A stretch of 64,000 nt of DNA from Pseudophaeobacter flagellatus (GCF_021228235.1 NZ_JAJQRG010000001.1:62001-126000); one strand, 5' to 3'; shown: positions 37,155 to 47,268, counted from the stretch's first letter. Translations and numbers: made by a program. Notes: a model not told the origin generated them from the letters alone.

Positions 37155-38095
37155 GCAGCCTGAGCACCACTTCCGAACCTACGCGCTGGTCGCTGATCTG
37201 GAACTCCAACATCGGCTATAGCTTCCGGAAAAATCCGGTTGCCATCGTATCGCTGGCGATTTTTCTGCTGATTGCAGTGATGTCATTCTGCGCGCCGCTG
37301 ATTGCGCCCTTTGATCCCTATGATCCGGGGCAGATCGACATCATGAACAGCGAATACCCGCCGCTCTGGGTCGATGGCGCCGATCCCCAGTTCATGCTGG
37401 GCACCGACGATCAGGGCCGCGATCTGTGGTCCACCATTCTCTATGGTACGCGGCTGTCGCTGCTGATCGGCATCTGTGCCGTGGGGCTGCAGGCCATCCT
37501 GGGGATCTCGATCGGGCTGATCGCTGGCTATGTCGGCGGCCGGGTTGACAGCCTGCTGATGCGGATGGCCGATATCCAGCTGTCGTTTTCCACCTTGATG
37601 GTGGCGATCATCTTTCTGGCGGTGACCCAGGCGATGTTTGGGTCTGAAACCTTCAACCAATATGCGGTCTATTTCCTGATTGCGGTGATTGGCGTGGCCG
37701 AATGGCCGCAATATGCCCGGACCGTGCGGGCCACCGTTCTGGCCGAGAAAAAGAAGGAATATGTCGACAGTGCCCGGGTGCTGGGCTTTGGCCCGATGCG
37801 CATCATGGTGCGCCATATCCTGCCCAATTCGCTGTCGCCGATCTTTGTGATCTCCACCGTGCAGGTGGCCAATGCGATCATCTCCGAGGCCTCGCTGTCC
37901 TTTCTGGGCCTGGGCATGCCGCCCAGCCAGCCCTCGCTCGGGTCGCTGATCTCATCCGGGTTCGACTATATCTTTTCGGGAAGCTGGTGGATCACCGCCA
38001 TTCCCGGCATCGTGCTGGTGGTTCTGGTTCTGGTGATCAATCTGTTGGGCGACTGGCTACGCGATGCCCTGAACCCCAAACTGTATAAGGGATAA
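37151..38095 (+). CDS. dppC: Peptide ABC transporter permease (DppC type)
   Basis: Permease (314 aa) with an N-terminal cytoplasmic segment, a helix at about 36-57 and the characteristic periplasmic LGTDDQGRDLWSTILYGTRLSLLIG. The coupling loop is EYVDSARVLGFGPMRIMVRHILPN. It pairs with the DppB-type subunit. The next gene starts 5 bases after its stop. Confidence 0.9.
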   Translation: MSSLSTTSEPTRWSLIWNSNIGYSFRKNPVAIVSLAIFLLIAVMSFCAPLIAPFDPYDPGQIDIMNSEYPPLWVDGADPQFMLGTDDQGRDLWSTILYGTRLSLLIGICAVGLQAILGISIGLIAGYVGGRVDSLLMRMADIQLSFSTLMVAIIFLAVTQAMFGSETFNQYAVYFLIAVIGVAEWPQYARTVRATVLAEKKKEYVDSARVLGFGPMRIMVRHILPNSLSPIFVISTVQVANAIISEASLSFLGLGMPPSQPSLGSLISSGFDYIFSGSWWITAIPGIVLVVLVLVINLLGDWLRDALNPKLYKG

Positions 38096-38100
38096 GCACA

Positions 38101-39093
38101 ATGTCTTTGCTTTCCGTGCGCGATCTCTGCGTGAAATTTGCTATGCGCGACAATACCGTCACCGCCCTCAACCAGATCAGCTTTGATCTGGCAAAGGGGG
38201 AACGCCTTGGCATCGTTGGTGAATCCGGGGCTGGTAAGTCCATTACCGGTTTTGCCCTGATGAACCTGCTAAGCCGCCCTGGCTTTGTGGATAGTGGTAA
38301 TATTCTGTTTCAGGGCGATGATATCGCCCAGATGTCCGATGCCCAGATGCGCCGTATTCGCGGCAATCGCATGGCGATGATCTTTCAGGATCCCATGGTC
38401 ACGCTGAACCCGGTTCTGACCATCGGCCAGCAGATGGTGGAAACCCTGATGGCCCATCGCAAGCTCAGCAAATCCGAGGCCGAGCAGATCGCCATCGTCA
38501 AGCTGCGCGAGGTTTATATCCCCTCGCCGGCAGAGCGGCTGAAACAATATCCGCATGAACTTTCTGGCGGGATGCGGCAGCGGATCATCATCGCGATTGC
38601 CCTGCTGCTGGACCCGCAGCTGATCATCGCGGATGAACCCACCACGGCGCTGGATGTAACCATTCAGGCCGATATCATGGAGCTCTTGCTGGAGCTTTGC
38701 GAAACCAACAAGGTTGGCCTGATCCTGATCACGCATGATCTGGGCGTGGTCAGCCAGATGACGGAACGCACGCTGGTGATGTATGCCGGGCGCATTATCG
38801 AGGCCGGGCGCACGCGGGAAATTATCAACGACCCGCAGCACCCCTATACTCAGGGGTTGATCAATGCGCTGCCGCAACAGACGGCACCGGGCCAGCGGCT
38901 GAAACAGATCCCGGGCAATATGCCCTCGCTGACCGCCATTCCCAGCGGCTGCCCCTTTGCGCCGCGCTGTGAATATGTGCAGGACCACTGCCGCACCGAC
39001 GCGCCAGAAACGGTGAAATATACCCATGTCGAGGTGGCCTGCCATGAGGTCAACCGCTTGCATAGCGACAAAGCCGAGGAGATGACTCGATGA
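38101..39093 (+). CDS. dppD: Peptide ABC transporter ATP-binding protein (DppD type)
   Basis: ATPase (330 aa). Walker A is GESGAGKSI, the signature LSGGMRQRIII and Walker B IIADEPTTALDVT. The C-terminal oligopeptide-transporter extension contains a cysteine cluster (SGCPFAPRCEYVQDHC) that in DppD/OppD relatives can bind an iron-sulfur cluster. It overlaps the next ATPase gene by 4 bases. Confidence 0.92.
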   Translation: MSLLSVRDLCVKFAMRDNTVTALNQISFDLAKGERLGIVGESGAGKSITGFALMNLLSRPGFVDSGNILFQGDDIAQMSDAQMRRIRGNRMAMIFQDPMVTLNPVLTIGQQMVETLMAHRKLSKSEAEQIAIVKLREVYIPSPAERLKQYPHELSGGMRQRIIIAIALLLDPQLIIADEPTTALDVTIQADIMELLLELCETNKVGLILITHDLGVVSQMTERTLVMYAGRIIEAGRTREIINDPQHPYTQGLINALPQQTAPGQRLKQIPGNMPSLTAIPSGCPFAPRCEYVQDHCRTDAPETVKYTHVEVACHEVNRLHSDKAEEMTR

Positions 39094-40112
39094 CTGCGCC
39101 TCAGCCCTTGTTGGACATTCGCAATCTTGAAAAACGGTTTGAACTGGATCGCGGGTTTCTGGAAACCCTGAAACTGCGCGGCGGCAAGCTGGTGCAGGAA
39201 AAGCGCGAAGTGCATGCCGTCAACGATATCTCGCTGCAGGTCGCCCCGGGAGAGGCGCTCTGTGTGGTGGGCGAAAGCGGTTGTGGTAAATCCACGGTGG
39301 CGCGGTTGATTGCCGGTCTGCTGACCCCCAGCGCTGGGGAAATCCACTATGGCGGGGACCGCATCGACAATCGCTCGCGTCGGGCGATGATGCCGCTGCG
39401 CAAGAAGATGCAGATGATCTTTCAGAACCCCTATGCATCGCTGAATCCGCGCATGACCATCCAGCAGGCGCTGGAAGAACCCGTGCGCTATCACAACCCG
39501 ACCCTGTCGCAGGGCGAGGTGCGCGACAAGGTGGCGGATGTGATGCGTGCCGTTGGCGTCGATCCCAGCTGGGCCGGGCGCTATCCGCATGAATTTTCCG
39601 GTGGTCAGCGGCAGCGGATCGCCATTGCGCGCGCCCTGACGGTGGATCCCGAATTCATCATCGCGGATGAACCGATTTCGGCACTGGATGTGTCGATCCA
39701 GGCGCAGGTGCTGAACCTGATGCTCGAGGCCAAGGAAGAGCGCGGCCTCACCTATCTGTTCATTACCCATGATCTGAGCGTGGTGCAGCACTTTGGCACC
39801 AAGGTTGCAGTGTTGTATTTGGGTTCTGTCTGTGAACTGTCCGATACGGCAACCCTATTTGAAAACCCCAAGCACCCCTATACGCAGGCTTTGCTGTCGG
39901 CGGTGCCACAGTTAAAGGATGATCACCCCAATCACATCCGCCTGCGTGGCGAGATCCCGACGCCGATCAACCTGCCACCGGGCTGCCCGTTTGAAAGCCG
40001 CTGCGCCCATGCCAACAGCCGCTGTCAAAGCGAACAGCCCCGCCCGCTACTGCAACCTGATGGCGCGCTGGTCGCCTGCCATGCGGTTGAAGAGGGGCGC
40101 CTGGACGGGTAA
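39090..40112 (+). CDS. dppF: Peptide ABC transporter ATP-binding protein (DppF type)
   Basis: ATPase (340 aa), partner of the DppD-type protein. Walker A is GESGCGKST, the signature FSGGQRQRIAI and Walker B IIADEPISALDVS. The C-terminal extension has PGCPFESRCAHANSRC. A LysR-type gene follows 30 bases after the stop in the same direction. Confidence 0.92.
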   Translation: MTAPQPLLDIRNLEKRFELDRGFLETLKLRGGKLVQEKREVHAVNDISLQVAPGEALCVVGESGCGKSTVARLIAGLLTPSAGEIHYGGDRIDNRSRRAMMPLRKKMQMIFQNPYASLNPRMTIQQALEEPVRYHNPTLSQGEVRDKVADVMRAVGVDPSWAGRYPHEFSGGQRQRIAIARALTVDPEFIIADEPISALDVSIQAQVLNLMLEAKEERGLTYLFITHDLSVVQHFGTKVAVLYLGSVCELSDTATLFENPKHPYTQALLSAVPQLKDDHPNHIRLRGEIPTPINLPPGCPFESRCAHANSRCQSEQPRPLLQPDGALVACHAVEEGRLDG

Positions 40113-40142
40113 TCTCGGCCAGGTTGGGATTGGATTGACACA

Positions 40143-41078
40143 GTGGACATAGCCTGGCTCCGAGATTTTGAGGCTTTGGTCGCGCAGAAGAATTTCTCGC
40201 GCGCGGCCGAAGACCGTAATGTCAGCCAACCGGCCTTTTCCCGGCGCATTCGTGCCCTAGAGGAAGAGTTCGGCGTCAAGCTGATCAATCGTCAGACCCT
40301 GCCGCTGTCACTGACCCCGGCAGGAGAGGTGTTTCTGGCTCAGTCCCGCGTCATGCTGCGCACCTATGATGAAACGCTGGAACGCTGCCAGATCATTGAC
40401 GCGGCCGGCGAAAACGTTATTCGCTTTGCCACGTCACAGTCGCTTTATATGACGCATTACAAAACCCATATCGCCCCCTTGGTTAATGAGGGCGGGCTAG
40501 AGATCGACCTGAATTCCACTGGCTGGGCTGCGGACCAGTTTGTGTCGGCCCTGCAGCAGCGCTATTGCGATGTGATCCTGACCTATTGGCACCCGGCGAT
40601 GGATGCCCTGGCGCCGCTAGAGCTGGGCAATTGCGAGTATATTACCCTGACCACAGACCGATTGGTTCCAGTGTCTAAAACCGGCGCAGACGGGCCGCTG
40701 TACGGGCTGGAGAGCGGCAGTAAAAAGCCCGTCTCGCTGCTGTCCTATGGCACGGTGTCGGCGCTACGCCCGGTGGTCGACTACGCTCTGCGGATGGATC
40801 CCACGGGGCCGAAGATCCTAGTGGTCAACCAAAGCGCCCTGGCCAGTTCGGTCAAGGCGATGGTGATGGAAGGGTTCGGCCTGGGCTGGCTGCCGCATAA
40901 ACTGTGCAAAACAGAGCTGTCCGAGGGGCAGATGCAGATCGTGGGCGGGCAGGGCCATCAGCAGGATTTGCAGATCCGGTTGTACCGCGAGAAGGACAAC
41001 AGCAAGCCCAGCCTGAACAAGCTTTGGGATGATATGCAGGCCCATTCGGAAGAGGCCCGACAGGCGGCCGATCGCTAG
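40143..41078 (+). CDS. LysR-family transcriptional regulator (HypT-like)
   Basis: LysR-type regulator (311 aa). The winged helix-turn-helix is in the first 60 residues (FEALVAQKNFSRAAEDRNVSQPAFSRRIRALEEEFG split over the two helices). The rest is an effector-binding domain, with YWHPAMDAL and GLGWLPHKL segments resembling the HypT/YjiE branch. It starts with GTG at 40143. The ribosome site is weak. It may regulate the peptide importer with which it is co-oriented. Its end overlaps the convergent LysR gene by 4 bases. Confidence 0.82.
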   Translation: MDIAWLRDFEALVAQKNFSRAAEDRNVSQPAFSRRIRALEEEFGVKLINRQTLPLSLTPAGEVFLAQSRVMLRTYDETLERCQIIDAAGENVIRFATSQSLYMTHYKTHIAPLVNEGGLEIDLNSTGWAADQFVSALQQRYCDVILTYWHPAMDALAPLELGNCEYITLTTDRLVPVSKTGADGPLYGLESGSKKPVSLLSYGTVSALRPVVDYALRMDPTGPKILVVNQSALASSVKAMVMEGFGLGWLPHKLCKTELSEGQMQIVGGQGHQQDLQIRLYREKDNSKPSLNKLWDDMQAHSEEARQAADR

Positions 41079-41992
41079 CTGTGTTGCTGCGGCGGCGGCT
41101 CTACGGCGTAGGGTTGCAGGCTTTCCAGAAAGGTATCGACAAAATCCAGCGAGAGCAGCGAACGACTGCCAGAGGCAGGCCGCAGGATCGACAGCCAGTG
41201 ATAGATCTCCGGCTCAAAGGGGCGCATCTCAAAGCCCTGTGACTTGAAGTGATCCGCATCCAGAGTGCTGACCACCGACACCCCCTGACCCTGGGCCACC
41301 ATGATGCAGGCTGTCGAAAACTGCCGCACCTCGACCCAGGAATTCAGCAAGACACCATAGTCAGAAAACGCCTGCGACAGGCTGTTGAAAAACGGGCTAC
41401 CCTTGCGGGTGTGGATGATCTTTTCATCCACCAGATCCAGCGGCGATACTGTTCCCTGTTTTGACAGCCGATGACCGCGTGGAAAAATACAGACGGTTTT
41501 GACCGCAATATCAATATGTTCAACCGCCGGATGGCCGGAAAACCCATCTGTTATGCCACAGTCATATTGCTCTCCTATGATCCACTCAAGGATCCGCTCC
41601 GGGCGGTCCGGCTCAAGCGTGAGGTTCACACCCGGACGCTGTTGGAGGAACTGAGCAAGCAGCTGCGGCAAATGGGAACTGGCAAACCCCGGCAGGCAGG
41701 CAATACGCAGATGGCCAGCCGTCCGATCCGTCAAGTCCCGGTTGAGCTCTTCCAGATGGCGCAGGCTGTCAAAGACCCGGCCAACCTCTGACAACAGATA
41801 GCGGGCTTCGCTGGTGGGAATCAGCATGCCATCCTTGCGGCGAAACAGGTCAATCGCGACAGAGTTGGAAAAATCCGACAAGAGGCGGCTGGTGGCTGGT
41901 TGCGAAATGCCCAGTGTTTTTGCCGCCCGCGTGACCGATCCGGTTTGCGCAACGGCCTGAAAGGCTTCCAACTGTCTCAGCTTGAATTTCAA
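41075..41992 (-). CDS. LysR-family regulator, probable controller of the ugp operon
   Basis: LysR-type regulator (305 aa). The N-terminal helix-turn-helix spans about 1-60 (FQAVAQTGSVTRAAKTLGIS, then QPATSRLLSDF). The effector domain includes CLPGFASSHLPQLLAQFL. It is divergent from ugpB with 135 bases between them. That gap holds a perfect T-N11-A palindrome (42032-42046), the classical LysR target shape, so regulation of ugp and autoregulation are likely. Confidence 0.85.
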   Translation of the reverse strand: MKFKLRQLEAFQAVAQTGSVTRAAKTLGISQPATSRLLSDFSNSVAIDLFRRKDGMLIPTSEARYLLSEVGRVFDSLRHLEELNRDLTDRTAGHLRIACLPGFASSHLPQLLAQFLQQRPGVNLTLEPDRPERILEWIIGEQYDCGITDGFSGHPAVEHIDIAVKTVCIFPRGHRLSKQGTVSPLDLVDEKIIHTRKGSPFFNSLSQAFSDYGVLLNSWVEVRQFSTACIMVAQGQGVSVVSTLDADHFKSQGFEMRPFEPEIYHWLSILRPASGSRSLLSLDFVDTFLESLQPYAVEPPPQQHS

Positions 41993-42031
41993 TGGCTTAG
42001 CCCCGGTTTCGCACAGAATTCGCTGCGCTGT

Positions 42032-42046
42032 ATAACATCATGTTAT
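42032..42046. promoter_or_regulatory. Perfect LysR-type operator palindrome
   Basis: ATAACAT-C-ATGTTAT is an exact 15-bp inverted repeat that satisfies the T-N11-A rule. It lies 40 bases upstream of the LysR start and about 80 bases upstream of ugpB. Confidence 0.6.
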
Positions 42047-42051
42047 GTGAT

Positions 42052-42081
42052 GTGTCAAAAAACTTTCACTTGCATTATGAT
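42052..42081 (+). promoter_or_regulatory. Candidate Pho box and -10 element of ugpB
   Basis: GTGTCAA-AAAA-CTTTCAC (42052-42069) follows the 7-4-7 direct-repeat layout of a Pho box (CTGTCAT-N4-CTGTCAC), matching 5/7 and 6/7. TATGAT (42076-42081) is a good -10 at a suitable distance. It is adjacent to the LysR palindrome. Confidence 0.4.
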
Positions 42082-42127
42082 TTCTTCTGCTCATTCTTTG
42101 GGCATCAAATGAACGGGGAAAACTCAT

Positions 42128-43429
42128 ATGTCTATCAAATCACTTTTGTGCACATCGGCCATGCTGGCGACCACCGTGTCGATGGCCTACGCCGAAACCG
42201 AGGTTCAGTGGTGGCACGCCATGGGCGGCGCCAACGGCGAACGCGTCAACAAGATCGCTGAAGATTTCAACGCAACGCAGAGCGACTACAAGGTGGTGCC
42301 GGTTTATAAAGGCAACTACACCGAAACAATGACCGCCGCGATTGCGGCTTTCCGCGCTAAAGAGCACCCGCAGATCGTGCAGGTTTTCGAAGTGGGCACC
42401 GCCACCATGATGGCCGCCAAGGGTGCGATCTATCCAGTTGAACAACTGATGAAAGACGCCGGCGAGCCCTTTGATGGCGACGCCTTCCTGCCTGCGGTTG
42501 TGTCCTACTATGAAACCCCCGAAGGTGAGCTGCTGTCGATGCCTTTCAACAGCTCGACCCCGGTCATGTGGTACAACAAAGACGCGCTGGACGCGGCTGG
42601 TGCCGCGGTTCCAGAAACCTGGGATGATGTGAAGGTTGCAGCGCAAAAGCTGGTCGACAACGGCATGGAATGCGGCGTCTCCTTTGGCTGGCAGTCCTGG
42701 GTCATGATCGAGAACTTCTCGGCTTGGCACAACATGGAAATGGGCAGCAAGGAAAACGGCTTTGCCGGGTTCGACACCGAGTTCAACTTTAACAACCCCG
42801 CGGTTGCAGCCCGTCTGGACGACATTGCCTCGATGACCGAAGGCAACCTGTTCAAATATGGCGGTCGTCGCGGTGACAGCCTGCCCATGTTCACCAATGG
42901 CGAATGCGGCATGTGGATGAACTCTTCTGCCTATTACGGTTCGATCAAGGATCAGGCTGGTTTTGAATTTGGTCAGACCATGCTGCCGCTGGATACTGCT
43001 GTGGCGGATGCACCGCAGAACTCTGTTATCGGTGGCGCTACCCTCTGGGTTCTGGCCGGTCATGAGGACGAAGAGTACAAAGGTACCGCGCAGTTCCTGA
43101 GCTATCTGTCTTCGCCCGAAGTACAGGCCTGGTGGCACCAGGAAACCGGCTATGTGCCGATCACCACAGCCGCCTATGAGCTGTCCAAGGAGCAGGGTTT
43201 CTATGACGCTAACCCCGGCACCGACATCGCCATCAAACAGCTGAGCCTGAACACACCAACGCCAAACAGCCGCGGTCTGCGCTTTGGCAACTTTGTGCAG
43301 GTGCGTGATGTGATCAACGAAGAGCTTGAAGCGCTCTGGGCGGGTGACAAAACGGCGACCGAGGCGCTGGATGCAGCGGCCGAGCGTGGCAACACCCTGC
43401 TGCGCAAGTTCGAGCGCTCAGTGAAATAA
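42128..43429 (+). CDS. ugpB: Glycerol-3-phosphate-type ABC transporter substrate-binding protein
   Basis: Periplasmic binding protein (433 aa). A signal peptide covers about 1-22 (ending SMAYA). The mature N-terminus TEVQWWHAMGGANGERVN is diagnostic for UgpB. Other segments are FEVGTATMMAAKGAIYPV and SMPFNSSTPVMWYNKDAL. GGGGAAA lies 7 bases before the ATG. The downstream phosphodiesterase gene supports uptake of glycerol-3-phosphate or glycerophosphodiesters. A hairpin separates it from ugpA. Confidence 0.94.
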   Translation: MSIKSLLCTSAMLATTVSMAYAETEVQWWHAMGGANGERVNKIAEDFNATQSDYKVVPVYKGNYTETMTAAIAAFRAKEHPQIVQVFEVGTATMMAAKGAIYPVEQLMKDAGEPFDGDAFLPAVVSYYETPEGELLSMPFNSSTPVMWYNKDALDAAGAAVPETWDDVKVAAQKLVDNGMECGVSFGWQSWVMIENFSAWHNMEMGSKENGFAGFDTEFNFNNPAVAARLDDIASMTEGNLFKYGGRRGDSLPMFTNGECGMWMNSSAYYGSIKDQAGFEFGQTMLPLDTAVADAPQNSVIGGATLWVLAGHEDEEYKGTAQFLSYLSSPEVQAWWHQETGYVPITTAAYELSKEQGFYDANPGTDIAIKQLSLNTPTPNSRGLRFGNFVQVRDVINEELEALWAGDKTATEALDAAAERGNTLLRKFERSVK

Positions 43430-43448
43430 GCCACCCTTACATGATCTG

Positions 43449-43478
43449 AACCATGCCGCCTGTCTTGGCGGCATGGTT
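43449..43478 (+). terminator. Intercistronic hairpin between ugpB and ugpA
   Basis: AACCATGCCGCC (43449-43460) and GGCGGCATGGTT (43467-43478) form a perfect 12-bp stem with a 6-base loop, followed by TCGTTTT. Likely a partial terminator. Confidence 0.72.
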
Positions 43479-43510
43479 TCGTTTTACACGCGGTACGAAC
43501 GGGGCACTAC

Positions 43511-44392
43511 ATGCTGAAACGCGTCCACTTTCCTTCCTCTCCCTTGCCATATCTGTTGGTCGCACCGCAGCTGGCCATCACCCTGGTGTTTTTCATCTGG
43601 CCCGCCAGCCAGGCCATGTACCAGTCGTTTCTGATTGAAGACGCCTTTGGGCTTGGGTCTGAATTTGTCTGGTTTGAAAACTTTGAGGCCCTCTGGGCGG
43701 ATCAGCACTATTTGGATGCCTTTTTGCGCACGGCGGTGTTTTCGCTTTTGGTGGCGGCGCTGTCGATGGGGGTGGCCCTGCTTCTGGCGGGGTTTGCGCA
43801 GCGCGTGGTGCGCGGTGCCATGTTCTACCGGACCCTGTTGATCTGGCCCTATGCGGTGGCGCCGGTTCTGGCGGGTGCGCTTTGGGTGTTCATGTTCAAC
43901 CCAACCCTGGGGATCTTTCCCTACTTTCTGGATTTCTTTGGCATTGACTGGAATCATTACCTAAATGGCAATCAGGCCATGGCGCTGGTTATTCTGGCGG
44001 CGGCCTGGAAACAGGTTGCCTATAACTTTTTGTTCTATCTGGCCGCGATGCAGTCGATCCCCAACAGTGTAATCGAAGCCGCCGCCATTGATGGGGCGGG
44101 GCCGGGGCGGCGGTTCTTTTCGATCATTCTGCCGCTGATCTCGCCGACGACGTTTTTCCTGCTGGTGATCAATATGGTCTACGCCTTCTTTGAAACCTTT
44201 GGCATCATCCATGCGGTGACGCAGGGGGGACCAGGGTCCTCGACCACCATTCTGGTCTACAAGGTCTTTAATGACGGTTTTGTCGGTCTCGACCTTGGCG
44301 GTTCAGCGGCGCAGTCGGTCATTTTGATGGTGCTGGTGATTGCCATGACCGTTGTCCAATTCCGCTATGTTGAAAGAAAGGTGGAATACTGA
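43511..44392 (+). CDS. ugpA: Glycerol-3-phosphate ABC transporter permease UgpA
   Basis: Inner-membrane permease (293 aa) with about six helices. It contains [24 protein letters not shown] and the EAA coupling loop [24 protein letters not shown]. Its stop overlaps the ugpE start by one base (TGATG). Confidence 0.94.
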   Translation: MLKRVHFPSSPLPYLLVAPQLAITLVFFIWPASQAMYQSFLIEDAFGLGSEFVWFENFEALWADQHYLDAFLRTAVFSLLVAALSMGVALLLAGFAQRVVRGAMFYRTLLIWPYAVAPVLAGALWVFMFNPTLGIFPYFLDFFGIDWNHYLNGNQAMALVILAAAWKQVAYNFLFYLAAMQSIPNSVIEAAAIDGAGPGRRFFSIILPLISPTTFFLLVINMVYAFFETFGIIHAVTQGGPGSSTTILVYKVFNDGFVGLDLGGSAAQSVILMVLVIAMTVVQFRYVERKVEY

Positions 44393-45243
44393 TGGTTGAA
44401 AATCGTCCTCTGACCGCGATCCTGACCCATTTCATGCTGATGCTGGGGGTGATCGCCATCGCATTGCCGATCTGGATCACATTTGTTGCCGCCACCCATG
44501 ATGCGGCACGCATGACCCAGGTGCCGCTGCCGCTCTGGCCGGGCACCCACCTGTGGGCCAATCTGAAACAGACGCTGTTTGGCTCTGGCCTCAGCGGCAC
44601 TGAAGGCGCGCCTGTCTGGCTGATGCTGTTCAACAGTCTGGCGATGGCGATGATGATTTCGCTGGGCAAGATCGGCATCTCGCTGCTCTCGGCCTTTGCC
44701 ATTGTCTATTTCCGCTTTCCCTTCCGCATGACCTGCTTCTGGATGATCTTTATCACCCTGATGCTGCCGGTTGAGGTGCGGATCCTGCCGACCTTTGAGG
44801 TGGTGGCCAATCTGGGAATGCTGAACAGTTATTGGGGGCTGTCGATCCCGCTGATTGCCTCGGCCACTGCGACATTCATGTTCCGTCAGGTGTTCCTGAC
44901 GGTACCGGATGAAATGCTGGAAAGTGCCCGTATTGACGGGGCCGGGCCGATGCGGTTCTTCTTTGACATCCTGCTGCCGCTGTCGCGCACCAATATCGCG
45001 GCGCTTTTTGTGATCCTCTTCATCTTTGGCTGGAACCAGTATCTCTGGCCGCTGCTGATCACCACCGACACCTCGATGACCACCATCGTCATGTCGATCA
45101 AGCAGATGCTGGAGGCGGCCGAGCAAAGCCCGCAATGGAATATCATCATGACGACAGCGCTTTTGGCGATGGTCCCACCGATCTTTGTCGTCATCTCGAT
45201 GCAAAAGCTCTTTGTGCAGGGCTTGACGGAAACCGATAAATAG
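44392..45243 (+). CDS. ugpE: Glycerol-3-phosphate ABC transporter permease UgpE
   Basis: Permease (283 aa), partner of UgpA. It shows about six helices and the coupling loop [22 protein letters not shown], with [13 protein letters not shown] near the last helices. It is translationally coupled to ugpA. ugpC begins 10 bases after its stop. Confidence 0.94.
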   Translation: MVENRPLTAILTHFMLMLGVIAIALPIWITFVAATHDAARMTQVPLPLWPGTHLWANLKQTLFGSGLSGTEGAPVWLMLFNSLAMAMMISLGKIGISLLSAFAIVYFRFPFRMTCFWMIFITLMLPVEVRILPTFEVVANLGMLNSYWGLSIPLIASATATFMFRQVFLTVPDEMLESARIDGAGPMRFFFDILLPLSRTNIAALFVILFIFGWNQYLWPLLITTDTSMTTIVMSIKQMLEAAEQSPQWNIIMTTALLAMVPPIFVVISMQKLFVQGLTETDK

Positions 45244-45253
45244 GACGCCCTCA

Positions 45254-46309
45254 ATGGCTGAAATTAAACTAACCGACCTGACCAAATCCTACGGTCCCAC
45301 CGAAGTGCTGCACCATGTCGCGGGCGAGATCCGCGATGGCGAATTCATCGTCATTGTTGGCCCCTCTGGCTGCGGCAAGTCGACCCTGTTGCGCATGGTT
45401 GCAGGCCTGGAAACCGTGACCTCGGGCGAAATCCGCATCGCGGATCGCCGGGTGAATGAACTGGAACCATCAGCGCGTGATATCGCCATGGTGTTCCAGA
45501 ATTACGCGCTTTACCCGCATATGAGCGTGCGGGAAAACATGGCCTATGGCCTGAAGATCCGCAAACTCTCCAAGGCGGAAATCAACAGACGGGTGGAAGA
45601 GGCTGCGGATATTCTGGAAATCCGCCAGTACCTTGACCGCAAACCCCGGCAATTGTCGGGTGGCCAGCGTCAGCGGGTTGCCATGGGGCGGGCCATCGTG
45701 CGTGATCCGCAGGTGTTCCTGTTTGATGAACCCCTGTCCAACCTGGATGCCAAGCTTCGGGTGCAGATGCGGCTGGAAATCCGTAAACTGCAACAGCGCC
45801 TTGGCGTGACCTCGATCTATGTGACCCATGATCAGGTCGAAGCGATGACGCTTGGTGATCGTCTTATGGTGTTGAACGGCGGGTACGTGGAACAGTTTGG
45901 CACCCCGATCGAACTTTATGATCGTCCTGCTTCGGTCTTTGTGGCCGGCTTCATCGGTAGCCCGGCGATGAATTTCCTGCCCGCCACCGCCGAAGAAGAG
46001 GGCATGTTGCTGCCCTCGGGCATCAAACTGATTGCGGGCGTGGGGCAGCGTGGACCGGTTTTGTTGGGCATGCGCCCGGAACACCTGATCCCGGATGCGG
46101 CCGGCCCGATTGCGATCGAGGTCGAGATGGTCGAACAGCTGGGGGCAAATACCCTGTTGCATGGCAAGCTGAGCGGCACAGATCATGCCATGGTTGCCTC
46201 GGTCTCTGGTCATGTCAGCGCCGAAATGGGTACGGCCCACCGCTTTTCGGTGACACCAGAGCTGCTGCATCTGTTTGACCCTGAAACCCAAAAGCGATTG
46301 GAGGCCTGA
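45254..46309 (+). CDS. ugpC: Glycerol-3-phosphate ABC transporter ATP-binding protein UgpC
   Basis: MalK-class ATPase (351 aa). Walker A is GPSGCGKST, the Q-loop [12 protein letters not shown], the signature [12 protein letters not shown], Walker [16 protein letters not shown] and the switch His lies in [11 protein letters not shown]-terminal TOBE/OB regulatory domain (about 240-351) follows. Its stop overlaps ugpQ by one base. Confidence 0.94.
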   Translation: MAEIKLTDLTKSYGPTEVLHHVAGEIRDGEFIVIVGPSGCGKSTLLRMVAGLETVTSGEIRIADRRVNELEPSARDIAMVFQNYALYPHMSVRENMAYGLKIRKLSKAEINRRVEEAADILEIRQYLDRKPRQLSGGQRQRVAMGRAIVRDPQVFLFDEPLSNLDAKLRVQMRLEIRKLQQRLGVTSIYVTHDQVEAMTLGDRLMVLNGGYVEQFGTPIELYDRPASVFVAGFIGSPAMNFLPATAEEEGMLLPSGIKLIAGVGQRGPVLLGMRPEHLIPDAAGPIAIEVEMVEQLGANTLLHGKLSGTDHAMVASVSGHVSAEMGTAHRFSVTPELLHLFDPETQKRLEA

Positions 46310-47268
46310 TGCGCTATCCCCAGCTTGCGGCTTTTTCGCGCCAGGAGGGCATCATTCGCGTGGTGGGCCACCGGGGCGCGCGTGGGGTCATGCCGGAAAA
46401 CACCATGGAGGGGTTTGACTTCACCCTGAGCTGCGGCGTGCGCCTGTTGGAGTTCGACGTGGTGGTCACCCGCGACAATGTACCAGTGATCACCCATAAT
46501 CACCGGCTGACGCGCTCTATTGTGCGCGATGCAGCGGGGCAGTGGCTGCGCGGTGATGAACCCAAAGTTGCAGATCTCGACTGGGCAGATCTGGCCCGGC
46601 TGGATGTGGGGGGGCTGGATGGCAGCAGTGACTATGGTCAGCACTTTCCGGACCAGGCCTTTCTATATGGTGCGCATATCCCGCGTCTGCGCGATCTTTG
46701 CGCGCGGATTGCCCAGCCGGGATATCAGGATGTGCATCTGATGCTTGAGATCAAGTCGGACCCGGCCGAGCTGAAAGACGCGGCCGCGCGGGCCAGGGTT
46801 GTGGACTCCGTGGTGCAAGAGGTGCGTGCCTTTGACCTGGCAGAGCGGACCTTGATGCATAGTTTTGACTGGTCGCTTTTGGCAGAATGCGCCCGGCTTG
46901 CGCCGGAAATGCCGACCTCTTTCCTGACCCAATTGCCGCAGAATGCCGCCGATGCCATCGATGCTGACGACGACAGCGCCATGCCGGATAGCCCGGATTT
47001 GACCGCTCCGGGGATCAGCCCGCCTGATCTGGTCGCCAAGGCCGGCGGGGCGCTGTGGTGTCCCCATTATCTGGATGTGACGGCGGCGGATGTGCTGCGG
47101 GCGCAGGCATTGGGGCTGCTTGTGGCTGTGTGGACGGTGAACGGGGCGGCGGATATCGATCGGATGATCGCCCTGGGCGTCGATGCCATCATTTCGGACT
47201 ATCCCGGTCGGGTACAGCGTAGGCTCTTGGCGCATGGGCTGGGGTGGGGCGCGGGGCCTGCTGTCTGA
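46309..47268 (+). CDS. ugpQ: Glycerophosphodiester phosphodiesterase
   Basis: Hydrolyses glycerophosphodiesters to glycerol-3-phosphate and an alcohol (319 aa). The catalytic signature VVGHRGARGVMPENTMEGF has the two active-site residues His and Arg. The metal-binding LEFDVVVTRDNVPVITHN follows. No signal peptide is present, so it acts in the cytoplasm on imported substrate, as E. coli UgpQ does. Last gene of the ugp operon. Confidence 0.92.
   Translation: MRYPQLAAFSRQEGIIRVVGHRGARGVMPENTMEGFDFTLSCGVRLLEFDVVVTRDNVPVITHNHRLTRSIVRDAAGQWLRGDEPKVADLDWADLARLDVGGLDGSSDYGQHFPDQAFLYGAHIPRLRDLCARIAQPGYQDVHLMLEIKSDPAELKDAAARARVVDSVVQEVRAFDLAERTLMHSFDWSLLAECARLAPEMPTSFLTQLPQNAADAIDADDDSAMPDSPDLTAPGISPPDLVAKAGGALWCPHYLDVTAADVLRAQALGLLVAVWTVNGAADIDRMIALGVDAIISDYPGRVQRRLLAHGLGWGAGPAV

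Noticed and set aside
42140-43138. Minus-strand open frame inside ugpB
   Set aside because: Antisense shadow. The plus-strand UgpB protein is unmistakable.
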